A stretch of DNA of 64,000 nt from Kitasatospora sp. MAP12-44 (lineage in GTDB: Bacteria; Actinomycetota; Actinomycetes; Streptomycetales; Streptomycetaceae), in the NCBI RefSeq assembly GCF_029892095.1, contig NZ_JARZAE010000004.1:6076001-6140000 (forward strand), in the 5' to 3' direction. A program made the translations under genes and the position numbers. The stretch's first letter is position 1, and each line of letters starts with the position of its first letter. Below, piece after piece: positions 26,707-37,695 of the stretch. Under the pieces are notes generated by a model. That model saw nothing but the letters and a program-made list of their open reading frames with translations, ran no database searches and was not told where the DNA came from.

Positions 26707-27846
26707 TCACTTCTCGGCGGCGAAGGCGGCCAGCGAGGCGGTCACCGTGTCGAGCAGCTCGACCCAGGAGACCTCGAACTTCGAGACGCCCTCGTCCTCC
26801 AGGACCTGGACCACGTCGTCGTAGTCGACGCCGGCCGCGGCGATGGCGTCCATCACGGCCTGGGCGTCCGCGTAGTTGCCGGTGATGGTGTCACCGGTGA
26901 TCGTGCCGTGGTCGCCGGTGGCGTCCAGGGTGGCCTCGGGCATGGTGTTGACGGTGCCCGGGGCGACCAGCTCGGTCACGTACAGGGTGTCCGGCAGGGC
27001 CGGGTCCTTGACGCCGGTGGAGGCCCACAGCGGGCGCTGCGGCTTGGCGCCGGCGGCCTCCAGGGCCTTCCAGCGCTCGCCGGCCGGGCGCTTGCCGTCG
27101 ACCGAGCCGAAGACCTCCTCGTACGCCTGGTAGGCGAGGCGGGCGTTGGCCAGCGCGGCCTTGGAGCGCAGCTTGACGGCGTCGCCGCCGATCGCGTCCA
27201 GGCGCTTGTCGATCTCGGTGTCCACCCGGGAGACGAAGAACGAGGCCACCGACTCGATCGAGGAGAGGTCCAGGCCCTTGGACTTGGCGTGCTCCAGACC
27301 GGTCAGGAAGGCGTCGATGACGGCCTTGTAGCGCTCCAGCGAGAAGATCAGCGTGACGTTGACGCTGATCCCGCGGCCGATCACCTCGGCGATCGCGGGC
27401 AGGCCGGCCTTGGTCGCCGGGATCTTGATGAACACGTTCGGGCGGTCCACCAGCCACCACAGCTGCTTGGCCTCGGCCACGGTGGGCGCGGTCTGGTGGG
27501 CCAGGCGGGGGTCGACCTCGATGGAGACCCGGCCGTCGCGGCCGTTGCTGGCGTCGTAGACCGCGCGCAGCACGTCGGCCGCGTCGCGGACGTCCGAGGT
27601 GGTGATCATGCGGACGGCCTCGTCCGTGGTGACCTTGCGGACCGCCAGGTCGCGCAGCTGGCCGTCGTAGGAGGTGTCCTTGCCGCCGATGGCCTTCTGG
27701 AAGATCGTCGGGTTGGTGGTGACACCGACCACGTGCTTGCTCTGCACCAGCTCGGCCAGGTTGCCGGAGTTCAGCCGCGTACGGCTGAGGTCGTCCAGCC
27801 AGATCGCAACGCCCTCGTCGCTGAGGCGCTTCAGTGCGTCAGTCAT
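26707..27846 (-). CDS. tal: Transaldolase
   Basis: The 379-residue protein is a transaldolase of the length usual in actinobacteria. It shows GVTTNPTIFQKAI near residue 42, the Schiff-base lysine region NVFIKIPATKAG near residue 140, and SVNVTLIFSLERY. It moves a three-carbon dihydroxyacetone unit between sugar phosphates, linking the pentose-phosphate pathway to the glycolytic genes in this window. It follows tkt after a strong hairpin, so it may be expressed partly from its own start. Confidence 0.96.
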   Translation of the reverse strand: MTDALKRLSDEGVAIWLDDLSRTRLNSGNLAELVQSKHVVGVTTNPTIFQKAIGGKDTSYDGQLRDLAVRKVTTDEAVRMITTSDVRDAADVLRAVYDASNGRDGRVSIEVDPRLAHQTAPTVAEAKQLWWLVDRPNVFIKIPATKAGLPAIAEVIGRGISVNVTLIFSLERYKAVIDAFLTGLEHAKSKGLDLSSIESVASFFVSRVDTEIDKRLDAIGGDAVKLRSKAALANARLAYQAYEEVFGSVDGKRPAGERWKALEAAGAKPQRPLWASTGVKDPALPDTLYVTELVAPGTVNTMPEATLDATGDHGTITGDTITGNYADAQAVMDAIAAAGVDYDDVVQVLEDEGVSKFEVSWVELLDTVTASLAAFAAEK

Positions 27847-27886
27847 GCTGCTCAGTCCTCTTGTTCAGTGATTCGTCACGTCGGAA

Positions 27887-27925
27887 CGGGCCGCGTACCC
27901 GGGGGAAGGCCGGGTACGCGGCCCG
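27887..27925 (-). terminator. Hairpin between tkt and tal
   Basis: CGGGCCGCGTACCCGG (27887-27902) is the exact reverse complement of 27910-27925, a 16-bp stem with a seven-base loop, located just after the tkt stop on the minus strand. It may terminate or attenuate transcription into tal. Confidence 0.75.
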
Positions 27926-27932
27926 AGGGGTG

Positions 27933-30033
<2,101 letters not shown>

Positions 30034-30449
30034 CCTTCTCAGGGCTCCTTCCGTATTGGAGTCTGCTCCAGTGAAAGGGGACCGGGTCGGCCACGTCGTT
30101 GTGGACCAGACGCTTCTGCGGTTCCGGTCACGGAGGGTTGATCCCGCTTCTCTGTGCGAGCCTACCGTCCGTGCCGGGGCACGCCTTCCGTGCCGCGACA
30201 ACCGGGAGTTTCGGCAGGTTGTTCCGATCGCCCCGGCGGTGACGGTCCGTCCCGCGCCCTGACGCTCCGTCCTGCCCCGCGTACACCGCGAGTTCACCCG
30301 CGGGTGTGCGGCCTGGCCCCGTCAGTGGACCCCGGGGCGGATCGGGAGATATGCACCGTCTAAGGTGGCGTGGTACGCGCAGCGTGAACGGATTCACGAG
30401 CAATCGAGCCGTTGGCGGCTGCGAAGATTCATCTTCAGTTGGGGTGTTC
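30034..30449. other. Divergent tkt-ctaB intergenic region
   Basis: This 416-bp stretch has no convincing gene. On the minus strand TAGGCT (30159-30164) is a plausible -10 hexamer for tkt without a clear -35. On the plus strand a palindrome CGTGAA-CGGA-TTCACG lies at 30383-30398, about 50 bp before ctaB, and could be an operator. Confidence 0.5.
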
Positions 30450-31391
30450 GTGACCGCCGTTGATTCCCGCCCCGCCGGGGTCCTCGGGACGACCCCCGCG
30501 CACCGGCCGTTCGGGGCCCGTGTCGGGGCATTTGTCGCACTGACCAAGCCTCGGATCATCGAGCTGCTGCTGATGAGCACTGTTCCGGTGATGTTCCTGG
30601 CACAGCGCGGCGTCCCAAACCTGTTGCTGGTGCTCTACGTGGTGATCGGCGGCTACCTCTCCGCGGGTGGCGCCAACGCCCTCAACATGTACATCGACCG
30701 TGACATCGACGCCGTCATGTCGCGCACCGAGCGCCGGCCGCTGGTGACCGGGATGGTCGCGCCGCGCGAGGCGGTGGTCTTCGGCATCGCGCTGGGCGTC
30801 GCCTCGACGCTGTGGCTGGGGCTGCTGGTCAACTGGCTCTCCGCCGGGCTGGCGCTGGCGGGTTACCTCTTCTATGTCTTCGTGTACACGCTGGGCCTGA
30901 AGCGGCGGACCGCGCAGAACATCGTCTGGGGCGGCATCGCCGGCTGCATGCCGGTGCTGGTCGGCTGGGCGGCGGTCACCGACTCGCTGAGCCGGGCGCC
31001 GTTCGTGCTCTTCCTGGTGATCTTCTTCTGGACCCCGGCGCACTACTGGCCGCTGTCGATGAAGGTCCGCGACGACTATGCGAAGGCCGGCATCCCGATG
31101 CTGCCGGTCACCGCCGGCAACCTCGCGGTGGCCCGTCAGATCGTCGCCTACTCCTGGGTGATGGTCGCGGTCTCGCTGACGCTGTGGCCGCTGGCGCACA
31201 CCAGCTGGCTCTACCCCGTCGCGGCGGTGCTGCTCGGCGCGGTCTGGCTCAGGGAGGCGCACGGGCTGCTGTCCCGCGCCAAGAGTGGTGTGGTGGGCGC
31301 GGCGCTCAAGGAGATGCGGCTGTTCCACTGGTCGATCACCTATCTGACGCTGCTGATGGTGGTCATCGCGGTGGATCCCTTCCTGCGGTAG
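30450..31391 (+). CDS. ctaB: Haem O synthase (protoheme IX farnesyltransferase)
   Basis: The 313-residue membrane protein has about nine hydrophobic segments and belongs to the UbiA prenyltransferases. The first aspartate-rich motif is NMYIDRDIDAVM near residue 90 and the second region is KVRDDYAKAGIPMLP. It attaches a farnesyl group to haem B to make haem O, the precursor of haem A for cytochrome aa3 oxidase. ctaA lies 550 bp away on the opposite strand. I chose the GTG at 30450 with TTGGGG upstream; an in-frame GTG six bases earlier is possible. Confidence 0.94.
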   Translation: MTAVDSRPAGVLGTTPAHRPFGARVGAFVALTKPRIIELLLMSTVPVMFLAQRGVPNLLLVLYVVIGGYLSAGGANALNMYIDRDIDAVMSRTERRPLVTGMVAPREAVVFGIALGVASTLWLGLLVNWLSAGLALAGYLFYVFVYTLGLKRRTAQNIVWGGIAGCMPVLVGWAAVTDSLSRAPFVLFLVIFFWTPAHYWPLSMKVRDDYAKAGIPMLPVTAGNLAVARQIVAYSWVMVAVSLTLWPLAHTSWLYPVAAVLLGAVWLREAHGLLSRAKSGVVGAALKEMRLFHWSITYLTLLMVVIAVDPFLR

Positions 31392-31507
31392 GCATCCCGT
31401 CCTTTCCTCCTTTCCTCCTCTCGTCCTTTCGTTCTTTCGCGCGGGGTCGGCGATGTGGTCCGGGGCACACGCCCCTGGCGTCGCCGACCCCGCTACTCGT
31501 GGGTAGC

Positions 31508-31855
31508 ATGCCGTTCATGAGCAGCGCAGAGACCCTCGCCCCCACCGCGCCGGACGCCCGCGCCGAGCGCCGTGCCAAGCGCATCGCCAAGCACCTGACC
31601 TCCTTCGCCAAGCAGCACGGCGGCAGCGCCGACGGCGTCGTGGAGTACGTCGGCGCGGTGGCCACCCGGATCGTCCTGGTCGGCGCGGACGGCGCCTGGG
31701 GCGACCAGGTGGCGCCCAGCTACGCCGTCGGCCGTCGGGCCGCCGAGCTGGCCGGCCTGACCCTGCACGACTCCTTCGAGGGCGAGCTCGGCCTCAAGGT
31801 GCGCACCGGCCCGTACGAGTGGAAGCGGATGGCGGGCATCCAGCTCGGCGGCTGA
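31508..31855 (+). CDS. Conserved actinobacterial hypothetical protein
   Basis: This 115-residue soluble protein sits between ctaB and ctaA in streptomycetes. The N-terminus is charged (APDARAERRAKRIAKHLTSFAKQHGG), followed by VEYVGAVATRIVLVGADGAWGD and a C-terminal RTGPYEWKRMAGIQLGG. It has no signal peptide or membrane segment, and I do not recognise a catalytic motif. The ATG at 31508 follows GTGGGTAG; a second ATG at 31517 is possible. Its gene position suggests a link to haem or cytochrome oxidase biogenesis, but that is only context. Confidence 0.8.
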   Translation: MPFMSSAETLAPTAPDARAERRAKRIAKHLTSFAKQHGGSADGVVEYVGAVATRIVLVGADGAWGDQVAPSYAVGRRAAELAGLTLHDSFEGELGLKVRTGPYEWKRMAGIQLGG

Positions 31856-31877
31856 CAGCGTCCCTGGACCTGGACGT

Positions 31878-31917
31878 ACGAGAGCGGCCCTGTTCCTCGG
31901 AACAGGGCCGCTCTCGT
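31878..31917. terminator. Bidirectional terminator between the hypothetical gene and ctaA
   Basis: A perfect 19-bp stem (ACGAGAGCGGCCCTGTTCC at 31878-31896 with its complement at 31899-31917) separates two convergent genes. Confidence 0.85.
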
Positions 31918-31942
31918 CTGCCGGTATGCCGGTACGGGTGGC

Positions 31943-32920
31943 TCAGACCGCCGCGACCTGCTGCGGGGTCTGAGCGGGCAGGGCGGCCGGCGGCTCGTCC
32001 GAATCCAGGCCGTCGCCGCGGGTGCGCAGGGCCAGCGGGATCCGCACGGCGGCGATCCAGGTCAGCGAGGCGCCCAGCATGTGCACGCCGACCAGCAGCT
32101 CCGGGACGTCCGTGAAGTACTGCACGAAGCCGAGCACGCCCTGCGCGAGCAGGACGACGAACAGCTCGTGCGACCGGGCCCGCGCGGCCGCCGGTGCCTT
32201 GACCGCGGCCAGCACGAAGATCACCGCCAGCGACAGGCCGATCGTGATGAACGCGAAGTCGGCGTGCAGCTGCGCCAGTCGGTCGTAGTTGAGCGCGATC
32301 CGCGGCACGTCGCTGGAGTCGCCCGGGTGGTGGCCCGCGCCGGTCACCAGCGTCCCCGCCGCCACCAGCAGACCGGTCACGCCGACCAGCACGTACGCGA
32401 GTTGGGTCAGCGGCCGGGCGACCGCCGGGCGCACCGGTCCGTCACCCTCCTTGGCGCGCTCCCAGGTCACCACCGCGATCCAGACCAGGGCCATCGCCGC
32501 GATCAGGTGCGCGGCCACGAGGTACGGGTTGAGCCCGGTCAGCACGGTGATGCCACCGAGCACCGCGTTGCTCATCACCACCCAGAACTGCGCCCAGCCC
32601 ATCCGGGTCAGGCTCCGGCGCCAAGGCGTCGCGCAGCGCGCCGCCAGGATCGTCCAGCCGACCGCCGCGCACAGCACGTAGGTCAGCATCCGGTTGGTGA
32701 ACTCGATGATGCCGTGCAAGCCCATCGCCGGCGTCGGCGTGAGGCTCTGCGGCGTACAGGTCGGCCAGGTGTCGCAGCCGAGCCCGGAGCCGGTCAGCCG
32801 GACCGCGCCGCCGGTGACCACGATGACGACGCTCATCACCACCGCGCTCAGCGCGGCCCGTCGCACAAGAGCGGCGGATGGGTGCCAGCGTTCGGCGAGC
32901 AGGGAGAAGGGGGTACGCAC
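31943..32920 (-). CDS. ctaA: Haem A synthase
   Basis: The 325-residue protein has eight predicted membrane helices and the CtaA/COX15 layout: an early loop with paired cysteines (GLGCDTWPTCTP near residue 50), then histidines such as GLHGIIEFTNR, YLVAAHLIAA, AQLHADFAF and LVGVHMLGASL that bind haem. It oxidises haem O to haem A. It pairs functionally with ctaB. The GTG start has AGGATG about five bases upstream, directly behind an 11-bp inverted repeat. Confidence 0.93.
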   Translation of the reverse strand: MRTPFSLLAERWHPSAALVRRAALSAVVMSVVIVVTGGAVRLTGSGLGCDTWPTCTPQSLTPTPAMGLHGIIEFTNRMLTYVLCAAVGWTILAARCATPWRRSLTRMGWAQFWVVMSNAVLGGITVLTGLNPYLVAAHLIAAMALVWIAVVTWERAKEGDGPVRPAVARPLTQLAYVLVGVTGLLVAAGTLVTGAGHHPGDSSDVPRIALNYDRLAQLHADFAFITIGLSLAVIFVLAAVKAPAAARARSHELFVVLLAQGVLGFVQYFTDVPELLVGVHMLGASLTWIAAVRIPLALRTRGDGLDSDEPPAALPAQTPQQVAAV

Positions 32921-32931
32921 GGATTCATCCT

Positions 32932-32969
32932 AGGTTGCCCCCTTCCCGATCTTGCGCCGGGGGCAACCT
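32932..32969 (-). promoter_or_regulatory. Inverted repeat in the ctaA leader
   Basis: AGGTTGCCCCC (32932-32942) is the exact complement of GGGGGCAACCT (32959-32969), with a 16-base loop. It ends next to the ctaA ribosome-binding site. It may be an operator or a leader hairpin; no family is recognised. Confidence 0.5.
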
Positions 32970-33025
32970 GGCGCGCGGCACCCGACTCCGGGCGGGCCTC
33001 TGACACCCTGACTCCCTGCTCCTCG

Positions 33026-33277
33026 TCAGGAGTTCAGCCAGCCGATGGCCTGTTCAATGAGGACAAGGATCAGTCCGAAGCCCCCGAGCGTCCCGCCCAC
33101 CAGGAAGAATGTTCCGAAAAGCATCAGAAAGATCTTCCTGGAGGGGCGCTCGTCTACGAATTCTTCGTAGGTCTTTTCCGGGTGGATGAATCGCTTTCTT
33201 GCTCCACGGAAATCGAAGAGTGCCACCAGTCCGATCCAGGCGATGAACAGCGTCATCGGGAGCGAGAATGTCAGCAT
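33026..33277 (-). CDS. Small hypothetical membrane protein
   Basis: This 83-residue reading has two hydrophobic segments, MLTFSLPMTLFIAWIGLVALF and the longer KIFLMLFGTFFLVGGTLGGFG with continuation, joined by a charged loop (RGARKRFIHPEKTYEEFVDERPSR). The frame is open further upstream to 33523, but that part looks non-coding. The ATG at 33277 gives a sensible membrane protein, though no ribosome-binding site is visible. GC content and codon use are lower than in flanking genes, which suggests acquired DNA. The function is unknown. Confidence 0.55.
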   Translation of the reverse strand: MLTFSLPMTLFIAWIGLVALFDFRGARKRFIHPEKTYEEFVDERPSRKIFLMLFGTFFLVGGTLGGFGLILVLIEQAIGWLNS

Positions 33278-33571
33278 AGTGACAATGGAATACGTAGATG
33301 GTCCGCTCACCGATGGACGCCTTTTCTGTGTCCGGCCTGGATGAATATCGAACGATCTCTCCACGGCCTTCGGCGCATCGTACGCTGCCCTGGCGGTCTG
33401 TTCAATGCCGGATGGATCCAGTCGCGTCAGTCGAATGGATGCTGCGTCTTCGTCCCGCCGTAGGGGTTGCTGGTCAACCCGTAGGGATGCAGCTCTTGCG
33501 CTGTCGGAGACGGTGATCGACACTGGCGCAGGTCTTGCGCAGGGCTGCTGGATCTTCGCTCAGTCGTCTAC

Positions 33572-33874
33572 TTGGATGATTCCAAAGGCGAGGGAGTTAT
33601 CTCCGAGAATCAGTATCTGGCAGTCAGGCGGGGTGACTCACGGCAGGCGCTCACTGCGCAGTTCGGGGCCTCGCTCGCAGATCCTGAGATCAACAACCCG
33701 CCAGTGCCCCCAGTGCCGTCGGATAGTTGCGTCTACTACGAGGATGATGTGGCGACTATTGATGGAACGATCTACCGATTCTGCTTCAAGAATGGCGTCG
33801 TCACATACAAGGACGGGTGGGGGCCGCTTTTCGACCGCCCGCCGCTGGGACCGTCTCCCGTGGTCAGTCTGTAG
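33572..33874 (+). CDS. Small hypothetical protein, possibly 5'-truncated
   Basis: The 100-residue frame carries QYLAVRRGDSRQALTAQFGA, then CVYYEDD and TIYRFCFKNGVVTYKDGW. This pattern (a repeat like yxxvrxGxsrxxlxxxfG, then CxYY and YRFCF) is typical of small streptomycete proteins with a BLIP/SmpA-like fold. Relatives usually have an N-terminal membrane anchor; here the upstream frame closes at a TAG at 33482 and only a TTG start is available. It may be a degenerate gene. It lies in the same lower-GC patch as the small membrane protein. Confidence 0.45.
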   Translation: MDDSKGEGVISENQYLAVRRGDSRQALTAQFGASLADPEINNPPVPPVPSDSCVYYEDDVATIDGTIYRFCFKNGVVTYKDGWGPLFDRPPLGPSPVVSL

Positions 33875-34257
33875 TGGGTGTGTCGTGAGCGGTCTGCAAC
33901 GAGCCGTGGGAGCCGATCGTGGGGCGACTACCAGCCGGTGCGTGGGTGGGGGCCTGGCTACCTGTCAAGTGAGGCGCTTCGGAGCTCTGATGATCATTGG
34001 TGATCGTCGGGAGGCTCGAGTGTTCAGCGCGATGTGAGGGGGGCGATGTGTGGGGGCAAAGTGCACGTCATGGGAGGTGGGGAGGCTGGTGGGCGCTGCG
34101 AGCACGCTGGGGGCTGAACCGCCAGGTGTAATCAGGCCGTTCATTCAGGGGGGAAGCCTGCGCGGTTGCCGGTAGAGTCCCCCCACCAGCTGTAGCCGGT
34201 CGCTTACGGATCATCCAACGGCCGTGCTGCACCGTCTCGTTCGGAAGGATCTTCAGT
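33875..34257. other. Intergenic region before the surface protein gene
   Basis: This stretch of 383 bp holds no gene that I can support. The first half continues the lower-GC patch (to about 34070). The end carries GGAAGGA, the ribosome-binding site of the next gene. No clear promoter pair was found. Confidence 0.5.
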
Positions 34258-34890
34258 ATGGCGCGACAGCGGCTGATATCGGCACGCACGTTTGTTGGGG
34301 CGGCGGCGTTGGCTGTGGTCGCCACGGGTGCCTTGGCTGGTAGCGCGTCGGCGCACCACCCCACGATCAATGAGACCTGCACCGCGGTCACGGTCGACCT
34401 CACCGACTACAGCGCGGACGCCACGAATACGGTCACTGTGACCATCGGCGGGAAGGTTCTGGTCGACCACCAGTCCTTCAAGACGACCTTCCACCAGGTC
34501 TTCCCGCTGGCGGCGAACCAGACGCCGCCGTCGGCGGTTCTGGATGTCCTCACCACGGACGACCCCAAGGGGACGAACGGGTGGAGTGGCCACTTCCCTG
34601 CGACTCCTCCCACGAACTGCGTCACGCCGACTCCCACGCCGACGCCGACTCCCACGCCGACCCCCACCCCGACTCCGACGCCGTCCACCCCCGCGCCCAC
34701 GTCGGCGAAGCCGACCACGCCGGCGCCGAAGCCCACCACCCCCGCGCCGAAGCCGAGTGCCACTGGGCCGTCGCTCGCCTTCACCGGTGGTGGTAGCGAC
34801 GCCGGGCTGATCGCCGGGGTCGGCGGCGCTGTCGTCGTCCTCGGCGGTGGGCTGGTCTTCATGAGCCGTCGCCGCGCCGGCCGCCACTGA
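34258..34890 (+). CDS. LAXTG-anchored cell-wall surface protein
   Basis: The 210-residue precursor has a signal peptide (charged start, hydrophobic TFVGAAALAVVATGALAG, cleavage near ASA-HHP). A folded domain of about 85 residues with two cysteines follows, then a Pro-Thr repeat (about 20 residues) and a Pro-Ala-Lys region. The C-terminus is a sorting signal: LAFTG at residues 173-177, a hydrophobic helix, and the tail SRRRAGRH. LAXTG is the class E sortase motif of streptomycetes, whose substrates include chaplins. The ATG has GGAAGGA eight bases upstream. The ligand or role is unknown. Confidence 0.85.
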   Translation: MARQRLISARTFVGAAALAVVATGALAGSASAHHPTINETCTAVTVDLTDYSADATNTVTVTIGGKVLVDHQSFKTTFHQVFPLAANQTPPSAVLDVLTTDDPKGTNGWSGHFPATPPTNCVTPTPTPTPTPTPTPTPTPTPSTPAPTSAKPTTPAPKPTTPAPKPSATGPSLAFTGGGSDAGLIAGVGGAVVVLGGGLVFMSRRRAGRH

Positions 34891-34904
34891 CGCCGCGACA
34901 GAAT

Positions 34905-34957
34905 GCCGGTGGCCCGGTCCGACTGATCACACTGATCAGTCGGACCGGGCCACCGGC
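34905..34957. terminator. Long bidirectional terminator
   Basis: Twenty-five bases at 34905-34929 (beginning GCCGGTGGCCCGG) are the exact reverse complement of 34933-34957, with a three-base loop. It separates the convergent surface-protein and ABC permease genes. Confidence 0.85.
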
Positions 34958-34974
34958 CGTTGTGCGGGGGCGGG

Positions 34975-35744
34975 TTACTCCCAGCGGAAGAAACGGGCTG
35001 CCGCGGCCAGGCCGAGGACGGCCCAGACGGCGAGGGTGGCGAGGTCGGACCAGGGCACCCCGGCGCCGTTCTGCAGCACCGAGCGCAGCCCGTCGGAGAG
35101 TGCGCTGATCGGCAGCAGCTCCAGCGCGCCGCGGACGGCGGAGGGGAACTTCTCCAACGGCACGATCACGCCGCCGGCCAGCAGCAGCAGGATGAAGACC
35201 AGGTTGGCGCCGGCCAGCGTGGCCTCGGCGCGCAGCGTGCCGGCCATCAGCAGGCCGAGGCCGGAGAACGCGGCGGTGCCGAGGATCAGCAGCGCGGCCA
35301 CCGCCAGCGGGTTGCCGTGCGGCGACCAGCCGAGCGCCAGCGCGATCACCGAGAGCAGCGCCACCTGGAGGGCTTCGGTGACCAGCACGCAGCCGGTCTT
35401 CGCGGTGAGCAGCGCCCAGCGCGGCAGCGGGCTGGCGCCCAGCCGCTTGAGCACGCCGTAGCGGCGCTCGAAGCCGGTGGCGATGGCCTGGCCGGTGAAG
35501 GCGGTGGACATCACCGCGAGCGCCAGCAGGCCGGGGGCCAGGAAGTCGACGCGCTTGCCGGGGCCGGTCACCGACACCACGTCGACGGCGCTGAAGAGCA
35601 CCAGCAGCACGGTCGGGATGACCACGGTCAGCAGCAGCTGCTCGCCGTTGCGCAGCAGCATCTTCGTCTCGAAGGCGGTCTGCGCCAGCAGCATCCGCCC
35701 GATCGGGGCGCCCCCGGGGGCGGGGGTGTAGGTGCCTGGGGTGG

Positions 35745-35748
<4 letters not shown>
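34975..35748 (-). CDS. ABC-2 type exporter permease
   Basis: The 257-residue protein has about six membrane helices and the ABC-2 hallmark ATGFERRYGVLKRLGASPLPRWALL, a cytoplasmic coupling segment. It forms a two-gene exporter with the ATPase just upstream, whose stop it overlaps (GTGA). The pair is of the DrrAB/multidrug type common in actinobacteria. I chose the GTG at 35748 because it is coupled to the ATPase; the frame extends further but only inside the ATPase gene. The substrate is not predictable. Confidence 0.88.
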
Positions 35749-36674
<926 letters not shown>

Positions 36675-36738
36675 ACCGGCGAGTCTAAGAGGCGCTCGCA
36701 GTGGCCCCGGACGTGGCTCCGCTGATCGTTTTCGCAGC

Positions 36739-36757
36739 TCAGGTAAGGCTTGCCTGA
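36739..36757. promoter_or_regulatory. DtxR/IdeR/DmdR-type iron box candidate
   Basis: TCAGGTAAGGCTTGCCTGA is a near-perfect 19-bp palindrome and matches the iron-box consensus TWAGGTWAGSCTWACCTWA at 16 of 19 positions by eye. It lies 65 bp from the ABC ATPase start and 72 bp from sufR, between the two. Confidence 0.6.
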
Positions 36758-36815
36758 GTGACTGAGGCCACCGTTGAGGCGTGCATCACGGCTTGTCGCC
36801 GTAGAAGGAATTAAG

Positions 36816-36829
36816 CAACAATGGTGTTG
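36816..36829. promoter_or_regulatory. SufR operator candidate
   Basis: CAACAATGGTGTTG fits exactly the CAAC-N6-GTTG motif reported for SufR in cyanobacteria and Streptomyces. Its last base is the G of the sufR GTG start. It would allow SufR to repress its own operon. Confidence 0.75.
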
Positions 36830-37695
36830 TGAAAAACATGCGCGAGCAGCCGCAGGAGCTGGAGGCCGAGACGGCCCCCGGCTTTCCGGTGCCCGCGACG
36901 TCGGCAGAGGTGATGCTGGACGGCCATCGGGCCACCCGTGACCGGGTCGCCCGCTCCATCCTGGACCACGGTCCCTCCTCCACCGCCGACCTGGCCAGCC
37001 GCCTCGGGCTGACGGCCACGGCGATCCGTCGCCATCTGGACGGCCTGCTGGCCGCCGGCCTGGTCGACTCCCGTGAGCAGCGGGTCTACGGCAGCCGGGG
37101 CCGGGGTCGCCCGGCCAAGGTGTTCGCCCTGACCGAGTCCGGCCGGGACGCCTTCTACCAGGCGTACGACCAGCTCGCCGCCGACGCGCTGCACTGGATC
37201 GCCGAGGCGGTCGGTGGCGGCGAGGCGGGTGACGAGGCGGTCGCCGCGTTCGCGCGGGCCCGTTTCGCCAAGCAGGGCCAGCGGTACCGGAGTGCGCTGG
37301 AGCAGGCCGCGGCCGGTCAGCGTACCGAGGCGCTTGCCGAGGCGCTGAGTGCCGACGGGTACGCTGCAACTGTGCGGCGTGTCCCGTCCGCCGGCGCCGC
37401 CAAGGCACCGGCCGGCGCCCAGCTCTGCCAGCACCACTGCCCGGTCGCGCACATCGCCGAGCAGTTCCCGCAGCTCTGCGAGGCGGAGACCGAGGTCTTC
37501 TCCCAGATCCTGGGCACCCATGTGCAACGGCTGGCCACCATCGCCCACGGCGACGGGGTCTGTACCACCTATGTGCCGGCATCCGGTGCCGCATCGTCGT
37601 CCGCCGCCCCGCGGCCGGATTCCGATGCAGCGCCGACTGCCGGTACGACGTCCATTGATCCACCGACTACGTCCGCGCGGAGGAACCCCGCATGA
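36829..37695 (+). CDS. sufR: Fe-S cluster-sensing repressor of the suf operon
   Basis: The 288-residue protein has an N-terminal winged helix-turn-helix (STADLASRLGLTATAIRRHLDGLLAAGLVDSRE near residues 50-82) and a C-terminal half with clustered cysteines (CQHHC near residue 203, then FPQLCE and GVCTTY) that should hold a [4Fe-4S] cluster. It heads the suf operon and a CAAC-N6-GTTG site covers its start. In related streptomycetes SufR represses suf when clusters are plentiful. No Shine-Dalgarno sequence is well placed for the GTG; an ATG at 36838 is an alternative. The stop overlaps sufB (ATGA). Confidence 0.88.
   Translation: MKNMREQPQELEAETAPGFPVPATSAEVMLDGHRATRDRVARSILDHGPSSTADLASRLGLTATAIRRHLDGLLAAGLVDSREQRVYGSRGRGRPAKVFALTESGRDAFYQAYDQLAADALHWIAEAVGGGEAGDEAVAAFARARFAKQGQRYRSALEQAAAGQRTEALAEALSADGYAATVRRVPSAGAAKAPAGAQLCQHHCPVAHIAEQFPQLCEAETEVFSQILGTHVQRLATIAHGDGVCTTYVPASGAASSSAAPRPDSDAAPTAGTTSIDPPTTSARRNPA

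Noticed and set aside
33405..34037. 210-residue plus-strand frame in the lower-GC patch
   Set aside because: Its composition is not protein-like and it overlaps the more plausible 33572 frame; no motif or ribosome-binding site supports it.
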